Position numbers and translations under genes: made by a program. Under the pieces are notes generated by a model. That model was not told the DNA's origin, did no database searches, and saw nothing but the letters and a program-made list of their open reading frames with translations. A stretch of DNA of 21,865 nucleotides. Origin: a virus. Below are positions 1-7,478 of this stretch, in pieces. The first letter of the stretch is position 1. Each line of letters opens with the position of its first letter. Where the stretch lies: positions 1 through 21,865 of the IMG/VR virus record IMGVR_UViG_3300031772_007047; one strand, given 5' to 3'.

Positions 1-11
1 AAGCCCTTACG

Positions 12-320
12 ATGTTTTTCGAAGACCCAGAAGCATCTATAGCTTGTTTTTCAGGCTCAATAACAGAAAGTCTTACCCACCCACGGGGGATTAAAAAAGT
101 TATTCCCTATTTAATCAAAGCTTCTATAGTCGGTTATATGCTGGCGACTTTTGTAAGTCCGGCTATTGAAGAAAGATTTAGGCTCACAAAAAATGAGGCC
201 ATAGCGACCTCATTTATTATCGGTTATGCCGGAATTCGAATCTTGGCCGCAGCTGAGCGTATAGCCGAAAAAGAGCTAGGACGCCGACTAGGAAAAGATA
301 AAGAAAATGATATTAGTTAA
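12..320 (+). CDS. Holin-like small membrane protein
   Basis: The 102-aa product has two hydrophobic stretches, at about residues 31-50 and 63-80, separated by a charged turn (EERFRLTKNE). It ends in a highly charged tail rich in Lys, Glu and Arg. Size, two membrane segments and a charged C-terminus fit a phage holin that permeabilises the cytoplasmic membrane at lysis, but no signature motif makes this certain. The frame is open to the left edge of the window, so the true start could lie upstream; the ATG at 12 is the first available one. No endolysin is adjacent inside the window. Its stop overlaps by 8 bases the end of the convergent small gene at 313-450. It could instead be another small virion or membrane protein. 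Confidence 0.6.
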   Translation: MFFEDPEASIACFSGSITESLTHPRGIKKVIPYLIKASIVGYMLATFVSPAIEERFRLTKNEAIATSFIIGYAGIRILAAAERIAEKELGRRLGKDKENDIS

Positions 321-450
321 TAACTACAGACTCATCAAAAATATCAGTTGAGTTAGCTTCAGGTTCGGTTGTCTGAGAGACAGGAGTTGACTCTTTAGTT
401 TCCTCTTTTTTGAGGTTCTCTTTGCGAGGGCGGTAATCGAGCGAGCGCAT
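313..450 (-). CDS. Small hydrophilic protein, 45 aa, unknown function
   Basis: This leftward frame runs from the ATG at 450 to the TAA at 313-315. The product begins MRSLDYRPRK, continues with a Lys/Glu-rich stretch, then a Ser/Thr/Pro/Glu-rich part, and ends in an acidic tail (IFDESVVIN). The composition looks like a real small protein. It lies downstream of the terminator at 481-508, so it needs readthrough or its own promoter, and I see no clear promoter. The frame stays open upstream of the ATG through the terminator hairpin, so a longer form starting at a non-ATG codon cannot be excluded. The function is unknown. Confidence 0.5.
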   Translation of the reverse strand: MRSLDYRPRKENLKKEETKESTPVSQTTEPEANSTDIFDESVVIN

Positions 451-480
451 AATGCGAATCCGTTTAACAAAAGGATAGCA

Positions 481-508
481 AGAAAAAAGCCCTCGTAAAG
501 GAGGGCTT
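481..508 (-). terminator. Rho-independent terminator of the leftward portal operon
   Basis: On the minus strand a hairpin of 7-8 base pairs (AGCCCTC paired with GAGGGCT, six-base loop) is followed directly by TTTTTTCT. It lies about 23 bases beyond the stop of the gene ending at 531. It is the clearest intrinsic terminator in the window and marks the end of the leftward structural operon. Confidence 0.9.
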
Positions 509-530
509 GTTTAAGTTTTACTTGAGCTTA

Positions 531-1442
531 TCAAGCAGGATCCATGAACAGCAGTTTGCTGCGCATAGTCTCAGGGCCCATTTGACTCAGGTAGCGCCAG
601 GCATTTTCAGGGCTGCGGTTCATAACATCACTGAACTGCTCCCACTGTTGCTGGGGTGCGGGACCATTGGCTACACCGCCTGCATTAGCAGGAGGAGCAG
701 GCATGTCATAACGAGGCTGATAAGCCTGAGCTTGTTGCTGGTAGTTGGCATTGTCGCCGTCGATGTCCACGGGGACAACCTCCGTGAAATAACGATCAGT
801 GTAGTTAGCCAGATGGTCGGGATCGATCAAGATGGTCTGCATCGCGTCGTGGCGAGCAGACAGTACATCCATTTTCTGAGCTTGGTCAATGAGGAGATCC
901 TCAAGCGAGCAAGCGTACTGGTTCAGGATGCCAGGAGCTTCGATCCCGAAGTGGTTAACGACCTCGGCGGTTACGGGGCTTACGCTCGTTTGCCGGGCCG
1001 TAGAAGTTTGCGAGGAAGTTTGGGTCGGTGAAGCGTTGGTAAACGAGGTCGGCGCTACCTGCTGTTCCTGGTAAGCCCAGGGCTGGGCCTGTAAATTCTG
1101 ACTGCTCAGTTGAGTAGCCGGTTCCGTAGCCACCTGGTAAGGCGACTGTTGAACCTGGCTGAGGGACTGAGAGTTCACCTGGGACAGCACCCGTTCCAGG
1201 GAACCCATCGCTGCTTCCCAAGGATTGTTCGGGAAGGATTGCGACGTTAACTGGTTGAACTGGTTGCTGGTAGAAGGGGCCGTACCCTGTTGTACCTGCG
1301 ACGGCGGTTGGGCCGTAGGTACCGAAGCTACCGCCGGGGTAGAGGTTTGCGCCACCCATTGTGGGTAAGCGGTTGAGCCCTGGTCTGAGGACGCCACCGG
1401 GGAGACCGGGCTCGGGGTTGAAGCTTGGATCTGCTGGCTCAT
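531..1442 (-). CDS. Gln/Ser/Pro-rich protein downstream of the portal; C-terminal half well supported, start uncertain
   Basis: The frame from the ATG at 1442 encodes 303 aa. Residues 1-160 are Ser/Thr/Pro/Gln-rich and overlap, in another frame, the end of the portal-like gene. Residues 161-303 lie outside the overlap and read as an ordinary helical protein (segments such as CSLEDLLIDQAQKMDVL and DPDHLANYTDRYF). In the overlap 10 of 17 prolines use CCG, whereas none of 12 in the unique part do. The N-terminal half may therefore be only a shadow of the portal frame. However, no ATG, GTG or TTG occurs in this frame between the portal stop and codon 191 (about 872). Possible starts are 1442, the ATG at 1208 (after GGGAAG) and the GTG at 1133. 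Position next to the portal would suit a scaffold or head protein, but nothing proves it. Confidence 0.65.
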   Translation of the reverse strand: MSQQIQASTPSPVSPVASSDQGSTAYPQWVAQTSTPAVASVPTAQPPSQVQQGTAPSTSNQFNQLTSQSFPNNPWEAAMGSLERVLSQVNSQSLSQVQQSPYQVATEPATQLSSQNLQAQPWAYQEQQVAPTSFTNASPTQTSSQTSTARQTSVSPVTAEVVNHFGIEAPGILNQYACSLEDLLIDQAQKMDVLSARHDAMQTILIDPDHLANYTDRYFTEVVPVDIDGDNANYQQQAQAYQPRYDMPAPPANAGGVANGPAPQQQWEQFSDVMNRSPENAWRYLSQMGPETMRSKLLFMDPA

Positions 1443-3168
1443 AGCTACCCGAATAAGTTAGTTCTTCCGCGAGGTGGTCGAAGGTCCTGTAAAGAAGCGG
1501 AGTTATGTTCAGTCTAGGATCAGCCGCAAGGGGCTGATTAGGCGCAAGGGGATGCGGCGACTGCAACATCTGGGTTAATAATACCATAAATTGTTGCATA
1601 GCTGATTGAGTTTGTTGCACCATGCGGAAGGGAAAACCCTTCAACATATCAGCTCTCTCAGAGTCAGTTTTTTCAGGAAAAAGGAATTTAAGAGCGTCAA
1701 CGCTATCCACACCAAGCTCTTGCAAGTTACGAACAACGATTGACTTTTGGTTAATGTCATACGCTGTGTCTTCGTAAACATCACCCTGAAACCTATAAGT
1801 AACAGCGCGATCTCCATCCTCAGGTAGCCCAATAACCCCAGGAGGGACTTTATTTTCTTGCAGAGCAAGTTGAATGGTTTCAGTAACTTTAGCTTCGTAA
1901 CGAGTTACAGTTTTTTGATATTTTTCAAAATTTTCTTCTGTTTGTTCTTTTGGGAGACTTGGTTCTTTGAGCCCAGCAGCTGCAATAAACGATTCACGGA
2001 AAATAATTTCTTGGTGATAGATCATCATCTCTAAGAGACGATTGAATCCATAAGTTAGGAAGCTTTTATTTTTACGAAGAGCCGTGGCTTGGGCACGGCC
2101 CATCAAACCTTTAATTTCTGTGGCGGTAGCGCCAGCTGAAATTGAAATCTCATCAACACCACCTAGGGCCGTACGGATCTCTTCTCTTAAAAGAAGTGTG
2201 TAACGGTTCATGTCGCCGTTAACCGGATCCGGGGTCATATAACCCACGCGGTCGGACGGTTCAACGTTGGCAATAATGCGCGGAACACGCAAACCGCCGC
2301 CCATTCCAGCCCCAAAAGGCTCACTTACGCGAGTCGAAGGACTATCAAGACCAGAAAATCCGCTTTGACTGCTGATTGTCGGCCTAAAAGTACTTCCGGC
2401 ATCACTGGCTTCGACCAGATCGCTGCGGGGGCGCGAACTAATCAGCGTGGGGTTGCCAAAAAACTCAATATTTTTAGCAATGTTACGAATTAACTCGTCA
2501 TGGAGCACAAGTTGCTCCATAAACGGATCAAAATCACCTTCGCCTTCTGTGCCACTAGTGTTCGGCTTGTTTAAAACCTCAACAGCAGGGATAAAACCGA
2601 GTGTGTTAGGCCGTTTCTTGACTGGAGATAAGACAGAACCAGGTTCTAGATCAAAACTGAGCTCAGTGTCGGTTTCTACTTCACTAATTTCATCTGCTGT
2701 AATAGTTAAACGTACATATCGTTTATTTTGACCATAACTATTACTAGGCAACCCAAGACTTGCGTGCTTAACCTTATAGCTGTAAACAATAATTACTTCC
2801 TCAACCTCACCATTTAGATCGTGATACACACGATATTGATTTTTATTGAAAAAATAAATTTGATACTTAAGTTTTGGATTGGGGCGGAAATAAAACAACC
2901 CACAACCGTCTATTAAAAAATTGCGAATAATTGCAGGAAAACGAATATCTAATTTATTTAAAGAAATAACGTCATCTAAAAAACGAGTACGACTTTTGTA
3001 CGTATCTTGATCACAATAGAAAGTAAGACCCTTCTTAATCATCAGAAGGATCATTTGCTGAAGATGGCTTAAAACAACCATAGTCGATGACTGGTTGCTT
3101 CGATCTTGAGTGCGAGACGCCTCTAAGATCTCGTTAAACCTTTTCCTAGTCTCAGTCGAGCTGGCCAT
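955..3168 (-). CDS. Portal-like protein (737 aa)
   Basis: Portal proteins form the dodecameric ring at the capsid vertex through which terminase pumps DNA. Support here is a long N-terminal alpha/beta region, a central helical part containing GGVDEISISAGATATE and GLMGRAQATALRKN followed by a long helix with paired Met residues (typical of portal stem/wing regions), and position in the same operon as the large terminase. The C-terminal roughly 170 residues form a Gly/Pro/Tyr-rich low-complexity tail ending in a basic cluster (RKPRNRRGR), longer than in most portals. Codons in the tail stay normal for this genome (CCA and CCC proline, GGT and GGC glycine), so the frame looks genuine to its stop. 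The tail overlaps the next gene by about 490 bases. The start ATG lies 36 bases after the preceding stop. Confidence 0.78.
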   Translation of the reverse strand: MASSTETRKRFNEILEASRTQDRSNQSSTMVVLSHLQQMILLMIKKGLTFYCDQDTYKSRTRFLDDVISLNKLDIRFPAIIRNFLIDGCGLFYFRPNPKLKYQIYFFNKNQYRVYHDLNGEVEEVIIVYSYKVKHASLGLPSNSYGQNKRYVRLTITADEISEVETDTELSFDLEPGSVLSPVKKRPNTLGFIPAVEVLNKPNTSGTEGEGDFDPFMEQLVLHDELIRNIAKNIEFFGNPTLISSRPRSDLVEASDAGSTFRPTISSQSGFSGLDSPSTRVSEPFGAGMGGGLRVPRIIANVEPSDRVGYMTPDPVNGDMNRYTLLLREEIRTALGGVDEISISAGATATEIKGLMGRAQATALRKNKSFLTYGFNRLLEMMIYHQEIIFRESFIAAAGLKEPSLPKEQTEENFEKYQKTVTRYEAKVTETIQLALQENKVPPGVIGLPEDGDRAVTYRFQGDVYEDTAYDINQKSIVVRNLQELGVDSVDALKFLFPEKTDSERADMLKGFPFRMVQQTQSAMQQFMVLLTQMLQSPHPLAPNQPLAADPRLNITPLLYRTFDHLAEELTYSGSYEPADPSFNPEPGLPGGVLRPGLNRLPTMGGANLYPGGSFGTYGPTAVAGTTGYGPFYQQPVQPVNVAILPEQSLGSSDGFPGTGAVPGELSVPQPGSTVALPGGYGTGYSTEQSEFTGPALGLPGTAGSADLVYQRFTDPNFLANFYGPANERKPRNRRGR

Positions 3169-3204
3169 CTACACACATTACGGAAAATTAAGACTTGAAA
3201 AAAA

Positions 3205-3363
3205 TCACTTGCGGAAGGTAGCTTCCTTGGCTTTTTGAGCTTTAGCTTTAGCCCGTTTGCGAGTTTCCATAGATCCAGTGAGTTCCTGACCACTAGGAGT
3301 CTTTTTAGACTCACGGTCAGCTGCAAACTTCTCAAGGACCTCGGCAGGCATTTTGTCAGACAT
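3205..3363 (-). CDS. Small basic helical protein, 52 aa
   Basis: The ATG at 3363 overlaps the TGA of the GT17 gene by 8 bases, a typical translational coupling. The product begins MSDKMPAEVLEKFAADRE and ends in a Lys/Ala-rich helix (RKRAKAKAQKAKEATF). A different, longer frame over the same bases encodes Leu/Arg-rich sequence with no protein character, so this shorter frame is preferred. The very basic C-terminal helix would suit nucleic-acid or capsid binding, which is only inference. It sits between the GT17 and portal genes on the same strand. Confidence 0.65.
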   Translation of the reverse strand: MSDKMPAEVLEKFAADRESKKTPSGQELTGSMETRKRAKAKAQKAKEATFRK

Positions 3364-4168
3364 CTGGCAAAAGATACGCTTTGACTCGTTCCAGTTTAAC
3401 CGCTTCCTTAGGCAAATTTTCGATCGGATACGAGGTTAACAGATGATCTTCACGACCAAGCATGTCAGTATTACCTTCTTTAGGTTCAAACTCATCACAG
3501 AGTTTCTGAACTTCAGGACGATCCCAGATGTAGTACTCAGCGATAGACCGCAATTTAGTCTTACGCTTATCAGCGTCACCCATCCAACTTAAATGCCAAC
3601 CAGCGTCCCTGTTGCCAAAATAACGATTGTTCTGCGTGGCACGCATAGAGGATAACGTACCGAGTTGTTTTAAACGTCCTACTGTACTAACCACACCGCA
3701 TCGCCAATCAAAAAGCTCATTTTTTGGCGAAACTAGCTGCCGATCAGCTCGTCCGTAGTGCATAGACATGCTCAAACGGACAGTCTTTTCCTCTTCCTCT
3801 TTGACTACTTCTAAGAGTTCTGGAAACTTAGCTGGGTTTGCAATTTCATCACAATCCGAACAAATAAAAACTGTGTCGTCAGGCATCATATGCAGTCCGA
3901 CACCTAAAGCATCCCGTTGCCCTCGTTCACGAATCCAAGGATCGGGAGCTTCCTCAATAGAAGGTAGTTCAACGTGAAGAACCTGAATTTTCTCCTCAGG
4001 TAAACCAAGCTCACGAATAGTGTCTAAGCACGTAAATGGCTTCTCCTCTCCACGGTGTGTACGGTTAGCATCCGTAATCAAAAAACCATCCACGTGATCT
4101 TCGAGCGCTCTGATCCTGAGTTCAAGGATTTCGCGCTCGTTAAAGTAACAGAAGCAATCTAAAAGCAC
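3356..4168 (-). CDS. Glycosyltransferase family 17-like protein
   Basis: The 270-aa product matches the pattern of GT17 enzymes (the family of eukaryotic beta-1,4-N-acetylglucosaminyltransferase III, also common in bacteria and phages). The start reads LLDCFCYFNEREILELRI, followed by VDGFLITDANRTHRG at about 26-40, the metal/nucleotide-sugar motif SDCDEI at 104-109, and GWHLSWMGD at 190-198. All are family hallmarks. It should transfer a sugar from a nucleotide donor; the acceptor is unknown. The start is a GTG placing the family N-terminus exactly at residue 1, with no clear ribosome-binding site. The 3' end overlaps the 52-aa gene. It is one of several scattered glycan genes in this phage. 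Confidence 0.88.
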   Translation of the reverse strand: MLLDCFCYFNEREILELRIRALEDHVDGFLITDANRTHRGEEKPFTCLDTIRELGLPEEKIQVLHVELPSIEEAPDPWIRERGQRDALGVGLHMMPDDTVFICSDCDEIANPAKFPELLEVVKEEEEKTVRLSMSMHYGRADRQLVSPKNELFDWRCGVVSTVGRLKQLGTLSSMRATQNNRYFGNRDAGWHLSWMGDADKRKTKLRSIAEYYIWDRPEVQKLCDEFEPKEGNTDMLGREDHLLTSYPIENLPKEAVKLERVKAYLLPDV

Positions 4169-4198
4169 TGTGACAAAAGAGTGTCGTACTATATTAAC

Positions 4199-4492
4199 TC
4201 AATCGCCCAGTTGAAGGTACTTCGTAGCTTTGTCTTTCGCACGTTTTAATAAATTCCCATTGGAGCGATCTAAAATCGTTCCTTCATCAGACCCCACTCC
4301 CGTGGACTCCTCATTAGGAGGAACAGGAGCCTGTGTAGTTTGTGCATATGTGTAATCAGTTTCTTCATCCGCTAAACTCTCAGCAAACGCATTACTAGAT
4401 GGTTGATTAGCGTTACGCTGCTCATCAGCAGCACGCATGTTCATTTGGTAAGCCTTAGCAAAACCAAAAGCAGCCTGATTATAAGGATTCAT
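4199..4492 (-). CDS. Small acidic/polar protein, 97 aa, unknown
   Basis: The product begins MNPYNQAAFGFAKAYQMNM and continues with a low-complexity Asn/Ser/Glu/Thr-rich middle, then a basic Lys-rich C-terminal helix (LLKRAKDKATKYLQLGD). Its ATG shares a base with the TAA of the upstream gene (TAATG), so the two are translationally coupled. I recognise no family. In a structural operon it could be a minor virion or head-completion component, but that is position-based inference only. Confidence 0.75.
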   Translation of the reverse strand: MNPYNQAAFGFAKAYQMNMRAADEQRNANQPSSNAFAESLADEETDYTYAQTTQAPVPPNEESTGVGSDEGTILDRSNGNLLKRAKDKATKYLQLGD

Positions 4493-4776
4493 TAGTAAAG
4501 CACAGAGACGCCATTAACGCTGCCACTGATCAAAGCTGTACATGCAATAGGAATTAAATCATCCCCCCGTAAGTTGACGGTAGTTATGTGCTGACCAGGT
4601 GCATCTGAAAGCTCGACAGTAAGATAGTCCCCCGAACTGATTGGCTTAGCCTCAATAAATACTGCTCGACACGTAGCAAAGTTTTTACGGCCTTGCGCAG
4701 GAGCCCACCGGAAACCACTTGCGTAGGGCAGCATAGAAGTCTGCCCATACATAGAGCCAAACGCGCGGATATCCAT
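4492..4776 (-). CDS. Small beta-rich protein, 94 aa, possible minor virion protein
   Basis: The product opens with MDIRAFGSMYGQTSMLPYA and has alternating hydrophobic strands toward the end (LIPIACTALISGSVNGVSVLY). This pattern suggests a small beta-barrel or beta-sandwich. It is co-transcribed with the next gene through a TAATG junction at 4492. Small beta proteins in such operons are often head decoration or connector proteins, yet no diagnostic motif is present. The function is unassigned. Confidence 0.75.
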   Translation of the reverse strand: MDIRAFGSMYGQTSMLPYASGFRWAPAQGRKNFATCRAVFIEAKPISSGDYLTVELSDAPGQHITTVNLRGDDLIPIACTALISGSVNGVSVLY

Positions 4777-4807
4777 ATAGAGCGACTGTTTTGTCTATCT
4801 TAACGCG

Positions 4808-5029
4808 TTAACTGTTCTTCTCCAAATAACTAATTAAGCGATCTAAATACCACCGAGCTTTCTTAAGATCTTCTAAACCGTTTTTGTGTTTTTCCCTCGA
4901 CACGTACTTAAGCACATTCATTTTGCAACCGCCGCAAAACTCTTCAGGAGACAGGCACGACTCCATATAGTCAATTGTCTCAATAGAACCAGGGTTGTAG
5001 TGATCAGGGTGATTTACAGAATTACTCAT
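4808..5029 (-). CDS. DUF3310-family protein
   Basis: The 73-aa product has the DUF3310 pattern: VNHPDHYNPGSIETIDYMES at residues 5-24, a Cys-containing middle (FCGGCKMNVLKYVSR) and a C-terminal helix (LEDLKKARWYLDRLI). The family is widespread in phages, is sometimes annotated as nucleotide-kinase-like, and has no firmly established role. The ATG at 5029 is chosen because its ATGAGTAA overlaps the stop of the upstream glycosyltransferase by 8 bases. A longer in-frame start at 5053 would add residues inside the upstream gene without family support. Confidence 0.85.
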   Translation of the reverse strand: MSNSVNHPDHYNPGSIETIDYMESCLSPEEFCGGCKMNVLKYVSREKHKNGLEDLKKARWYLDRLISYLEKNS

Positions 5030-5906
5030 AACCAAACATCTCCGTAATATCAAGTACGCGACCCAGTTTATCCTCTAGTTCCGAACTGTATTTTGTGTCG
5101 CAGTGCTCGACTAAACCGCAAGGAGCAATCTGGATTTTATTACCAGTTTTTACAATAGGTACGACTCGACGATGCTCCTGCCCTTCTCTCAAATTCTCAA
5201 AAGCAAGTCCCATAGAACTCCTATCAGCGATGGGCCAACAACGAAACTGGGTAAGTTCAAAACTTTTTACAGGATCTGAACTACTGGAGTTTATATATTT
5301 TTCAGCCATTTTCTGATCAAGAATCATCATCCCCATATAAGGATTGCCTAGTGAGACAAATCCTACAAACCAATCGTCTAGAGGCATTAAATGAGATTCA
5401 ACTTGATAGGGTCTATCGCCCCACACGGCTGGAGTCGGTTTATTTAACTGCCAGACACGGTGGTTGTCGAAAGGTACTAATTTAGATTCATAAGACTCAT
5501 AGCGACAGAAGCCTGGTTCTAGGTTTAGTTTATTTAATTTATCTTTGTATAAAAACCAATACAAGAAATTTTCGTTTGTAAAATAAATATCATTCTCTGT
5601 ATATACATAGAAGTCGTAATACTGATTTAAAACTGCTTCACGCAACATCTCTTTATGTGCCCAAGTAAGAGAATAACCTTCCCAAAACTCAGAAGCTACA
5701 ACAATATGCAAAGTATTAAAAGTAACACTAGACTCAATTAACTCTTTTAAAATATCTTTATCAGCTTTGTGTTCATAATCAATATAGATAAAAATATCCT
5801 TTATACCAGGTATTTCTTCGTAACCACGGAGGGTTTTAAGGAGGACATCAAATCTGGATAAAGGATCATGAGCTGTAATAAAAATCAAAAATTTGTAGTT
5901 TTTCAT
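5022..5906 (-). CDS. Glycosyltransferase-like protein (GT-A type)
   Basis: The 294-aa product begins MKNYKFLIFITAHDPLSRFD, a first beta strand and loop typical of GT-A nucleotide-sugar enzymes. It carries YTENDIYF at about 102-109 in the position of the DxD metal motif, followed by aromatic-rich segments and a late LMPLDDWFVGF stretch. It is probably a phage-borne sugar transferase; donor and acceptor are unknown. The ATG at 5906 is preferred over an in-frame TTG one codon earlier because it forms a TGATG overlap with the terminase stop. The gene is AT-rich compared with the portal tail region. An unusual lipid- or polysaccharide-modifying enzyme is the alternative. Confidence 0.7.
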   Translation of the reverse strand: MKNYKFLIFITAHDPLSRFDVLLKTLRGYEEIPGIKDIFIYIDYEHKADKDILKELIESSVTFNTLHIVVASEFWEGYSLTWAHKEMLREAVLNQYYDFYVYTENDIYFTNENFLYWFLYKDKLNKLNLEPGFCRYESYESKLVPFDNHRVWQLNKPTPAVWGDRPYQVESHLMPLDDWFVGFVSLGNPYMGMMILDQKMAEKYINSSSSDPVKSFELTQFRCWPIADRSSMGLAFENLREGQEHRRVVPIVKTGNKIQIAPCGLVEHCDTKYSSELEDKLGRVLDITEMFGYE

Positions 5907-7429
5907 CAATATTCCACCTCAAAATTACCTCGACGCTGCAGAAAACAAACTAAGTGAGTGTATGCGTCCAATAAATCGTCATGGGACGTTGCTCCGATAT
6001 TAATCAACTGATCAAATAAAATATCAAATTTACGATATCTATTAAATGTTACTTTTTTATTCTCCAGAAGACCTAAGGTTCCTCGAAAACGAGAAATTTT
6101 ATCTCCTCTAAAACCTTTTACCTCATGAATGTGAAGGTTACCTAAGCCCCACTCATTCAACATAACTCGTCTTAAGTCAGCAGCTAGAGAAGCCTGATAG
6201 GCAACTGATTCAACGACTAACGAACAAGTCGAGTAAGTCGGAAAGTACTTACCATCACTATCTTCTTGAAGTATTCCCCATTCAATAAGCATCTTACATA
6301 GTAAGTCTATTTTTTCAAGGTTACCTATAGAGCGTACCTGATGCGCGTCAATAATATAGTACTTATCTTTTAGACGACCCCCTAATACAAATGCTGTGTA
6401 GTCTGATGTTTCATTTTTACTAGCTGATAAATCAATCCCTACTGCGAGGCAGTCAAACTCTGTTACAACGTCTCCTTTAACTAACAAGTCTGGCGAAAGA
6501 ACTAGATCCGAAGTCATCACAGGTTGTTGTTGATATTGGAAAGCAAAGGCAACCGGATCAAGCTCTTTTTGTGCAAGCAAGTAATCGACACTCCATTGCT
6601 CAGGCCAATAACTAACTGGTTCGCTATCGTCGTCGTAAGTCAGTGCTTCTTGTTGAACTTGTTTCCAGCCTTTATCAGGCACAAACATTGTTTTATGAAT
6701 ATCTAGTGGGTGAAATCGAGTACCGAGACAAATTGCTCGCCCACCCTCAAAAATAATTGGCGAGATCACAGAACTCCAGTTGTTGTTCATTTCTTCCCTA
6801 ATAGTAGGATTTTTAATGTCAGTACTGGATTTAATAGGGTCATCTACAATAACAAGGTGAGCACGTTTTGATGTGATAGAACCCCTAAGACCCGCAGCTC
6901 GGAGGGTAAATTCTTCGTCGCCCACACGGCTTATGCCTGCATAATCAAAATCGATACTCCAACCAATATCCGATTGCATTCCTGAACGCAACTGAACTTT
7001 TGGAAAAATCTTTTTATAAGCTGAAGAGTCAATAATCTGCTTGATAATACGGCTCTTAGGAATAGCTGTGGCGATGTTATACGAACAATAAATAATCTGC
7101 AGCGGTAGCCCTGCAGTAGTATGACGTCCAATAATCCATGCAGTAAACATATTGAGCACAGTAGACTTAGCACTACCCCTAGGCGCTAAGATATCTAAAT
7201 TAGGTCCTGCAATATCTAAAAGATATCTATTACTCTCACCTGTAATTAAGTGTTTATGCCACTCCAGCATATGAGCTGCTGGGGCTTTATCCATAATTGT
7301 ACAGAACGTATGAAAGTCATTAGCGGCACGTAGAAAAATATTATCAATCGCCCCAGTCTCTGAATCCACAGCTTTTGTTGCGCGAAGCTTTAGGGCACGA
7401 CGATATGCAAATGTCTCTCTGCTAGGCAT
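5906..7429 (-). CDS. terL: Terminase large subunit
   Basis: This is the packaging motor ATPase and nuclease, 507 aa. The ATPase domain has a Walker A-type motif APRGSAKST at residues 82-90, a Walker B motif HLVIVDD ending at residue 197, and a coupling motif CLGTRFHPLD around 234-243. The C-terminal RNase H-fold nuclease domain shows the expected acidic residues: D333 in GIDLSAS, E407 in VVESVAY, and the DDLLDA cluster at 484-489. The start is ATG at 7429, close to the divergent GT4 gene. No clear small terminase subunit is adjacent; the 176-aa protein at 9737-10267 is a remote possibility only. It is the most secure call in the window. Confidence 0.95.
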   Translation of the reverse strand: MPSRETFAYRRALKLRATKAVDSETGAIDNIFLRAANDFHTFCTIMDKAPAAHMLEWHKHLITGESNRYLLDIAGPNLDILAPRGSAKSTVLNMFTAWIIGRHTTAGLPLQIIYCSYNIATAIPKSRIIKQIIDSSAYKKIFPKVQLRSGMQSDIGWSIDFDYAGISRVGDEEFTLRAAGLRGSITSKRAHLVIVDDPIKSSTDIKNPTIREEMNNNWSSVISPIIFEGGRAICLGTRFHPLDIHKTMFVPDKGWKQVQQEALTYDDDSEPVSYWPEQWSVDYLLAQKELDPVAFAFQYQQQPVMTSDLVLSPDLLVKGDVVTEFDCLAVGIDLSASKNETSDYTAFVLGGRLKDKYYIIDAHQVRSIGNLEKIDLLCKMLIEWGILQEDSDGKYFPTYSTCSLVVESVAYQASLAADLRRVMLNEWGLGNLHIHEVKGFRGDKISRFRGTLGLLENKKVTFNRYRKFDILFDQLINIGATSHDDLLDAYTHLVCFLQRRGNFEVEY

Positions 7430-7449
7430 GTGATTTAAGAAAGTGTCTG

Positions 7450-7455
7450 TATACT
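7450..7455 (+). promoter_or_regulatory. Possible -10 element for the rightward GT4 cassette
   Basis: TATACT (5 of 6 to the sigma70 consensus) lies 23 bases before the GT4 start codon in the 49-base divergent gap. No good -35 is found at 16-18 bases. The surrounding CTGTATACTG is nearly palindromic, so the same site could present a -10-like box to the leftward terminase operon too. Confidence 0.3.
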
Positions 7456-7478
7456 GATAGGCAAGATTCTACTGCCAA

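Noticed and set aside
507-1031. Rightward 174-codon open frame
   Set aside because: It is antisense to the well-supported leftward protein and reads as low-information Arg/Leu/Ser sequence, expected from GC-rich codons opposite.
1641-1868. Leftward 75-codon frame inside the portal gene
   Set aside because: It is in another frame within the conserved portal region and has shadow-like composition.
3196-3240. T-run and short GGAAG/CTTCC hairpin after the 52-aa gene
   Set aside because: The stem is only 5 bp and is separated from the T-run by several bases, and the operon must continue into the portal gene.
3123-3335. Leftward 70-codon frame
   Set aside because: Its Leu/Lys/Arg-rich sequence is a shifted reading of the 52-aa gene, which has the coupled start and better protein character.
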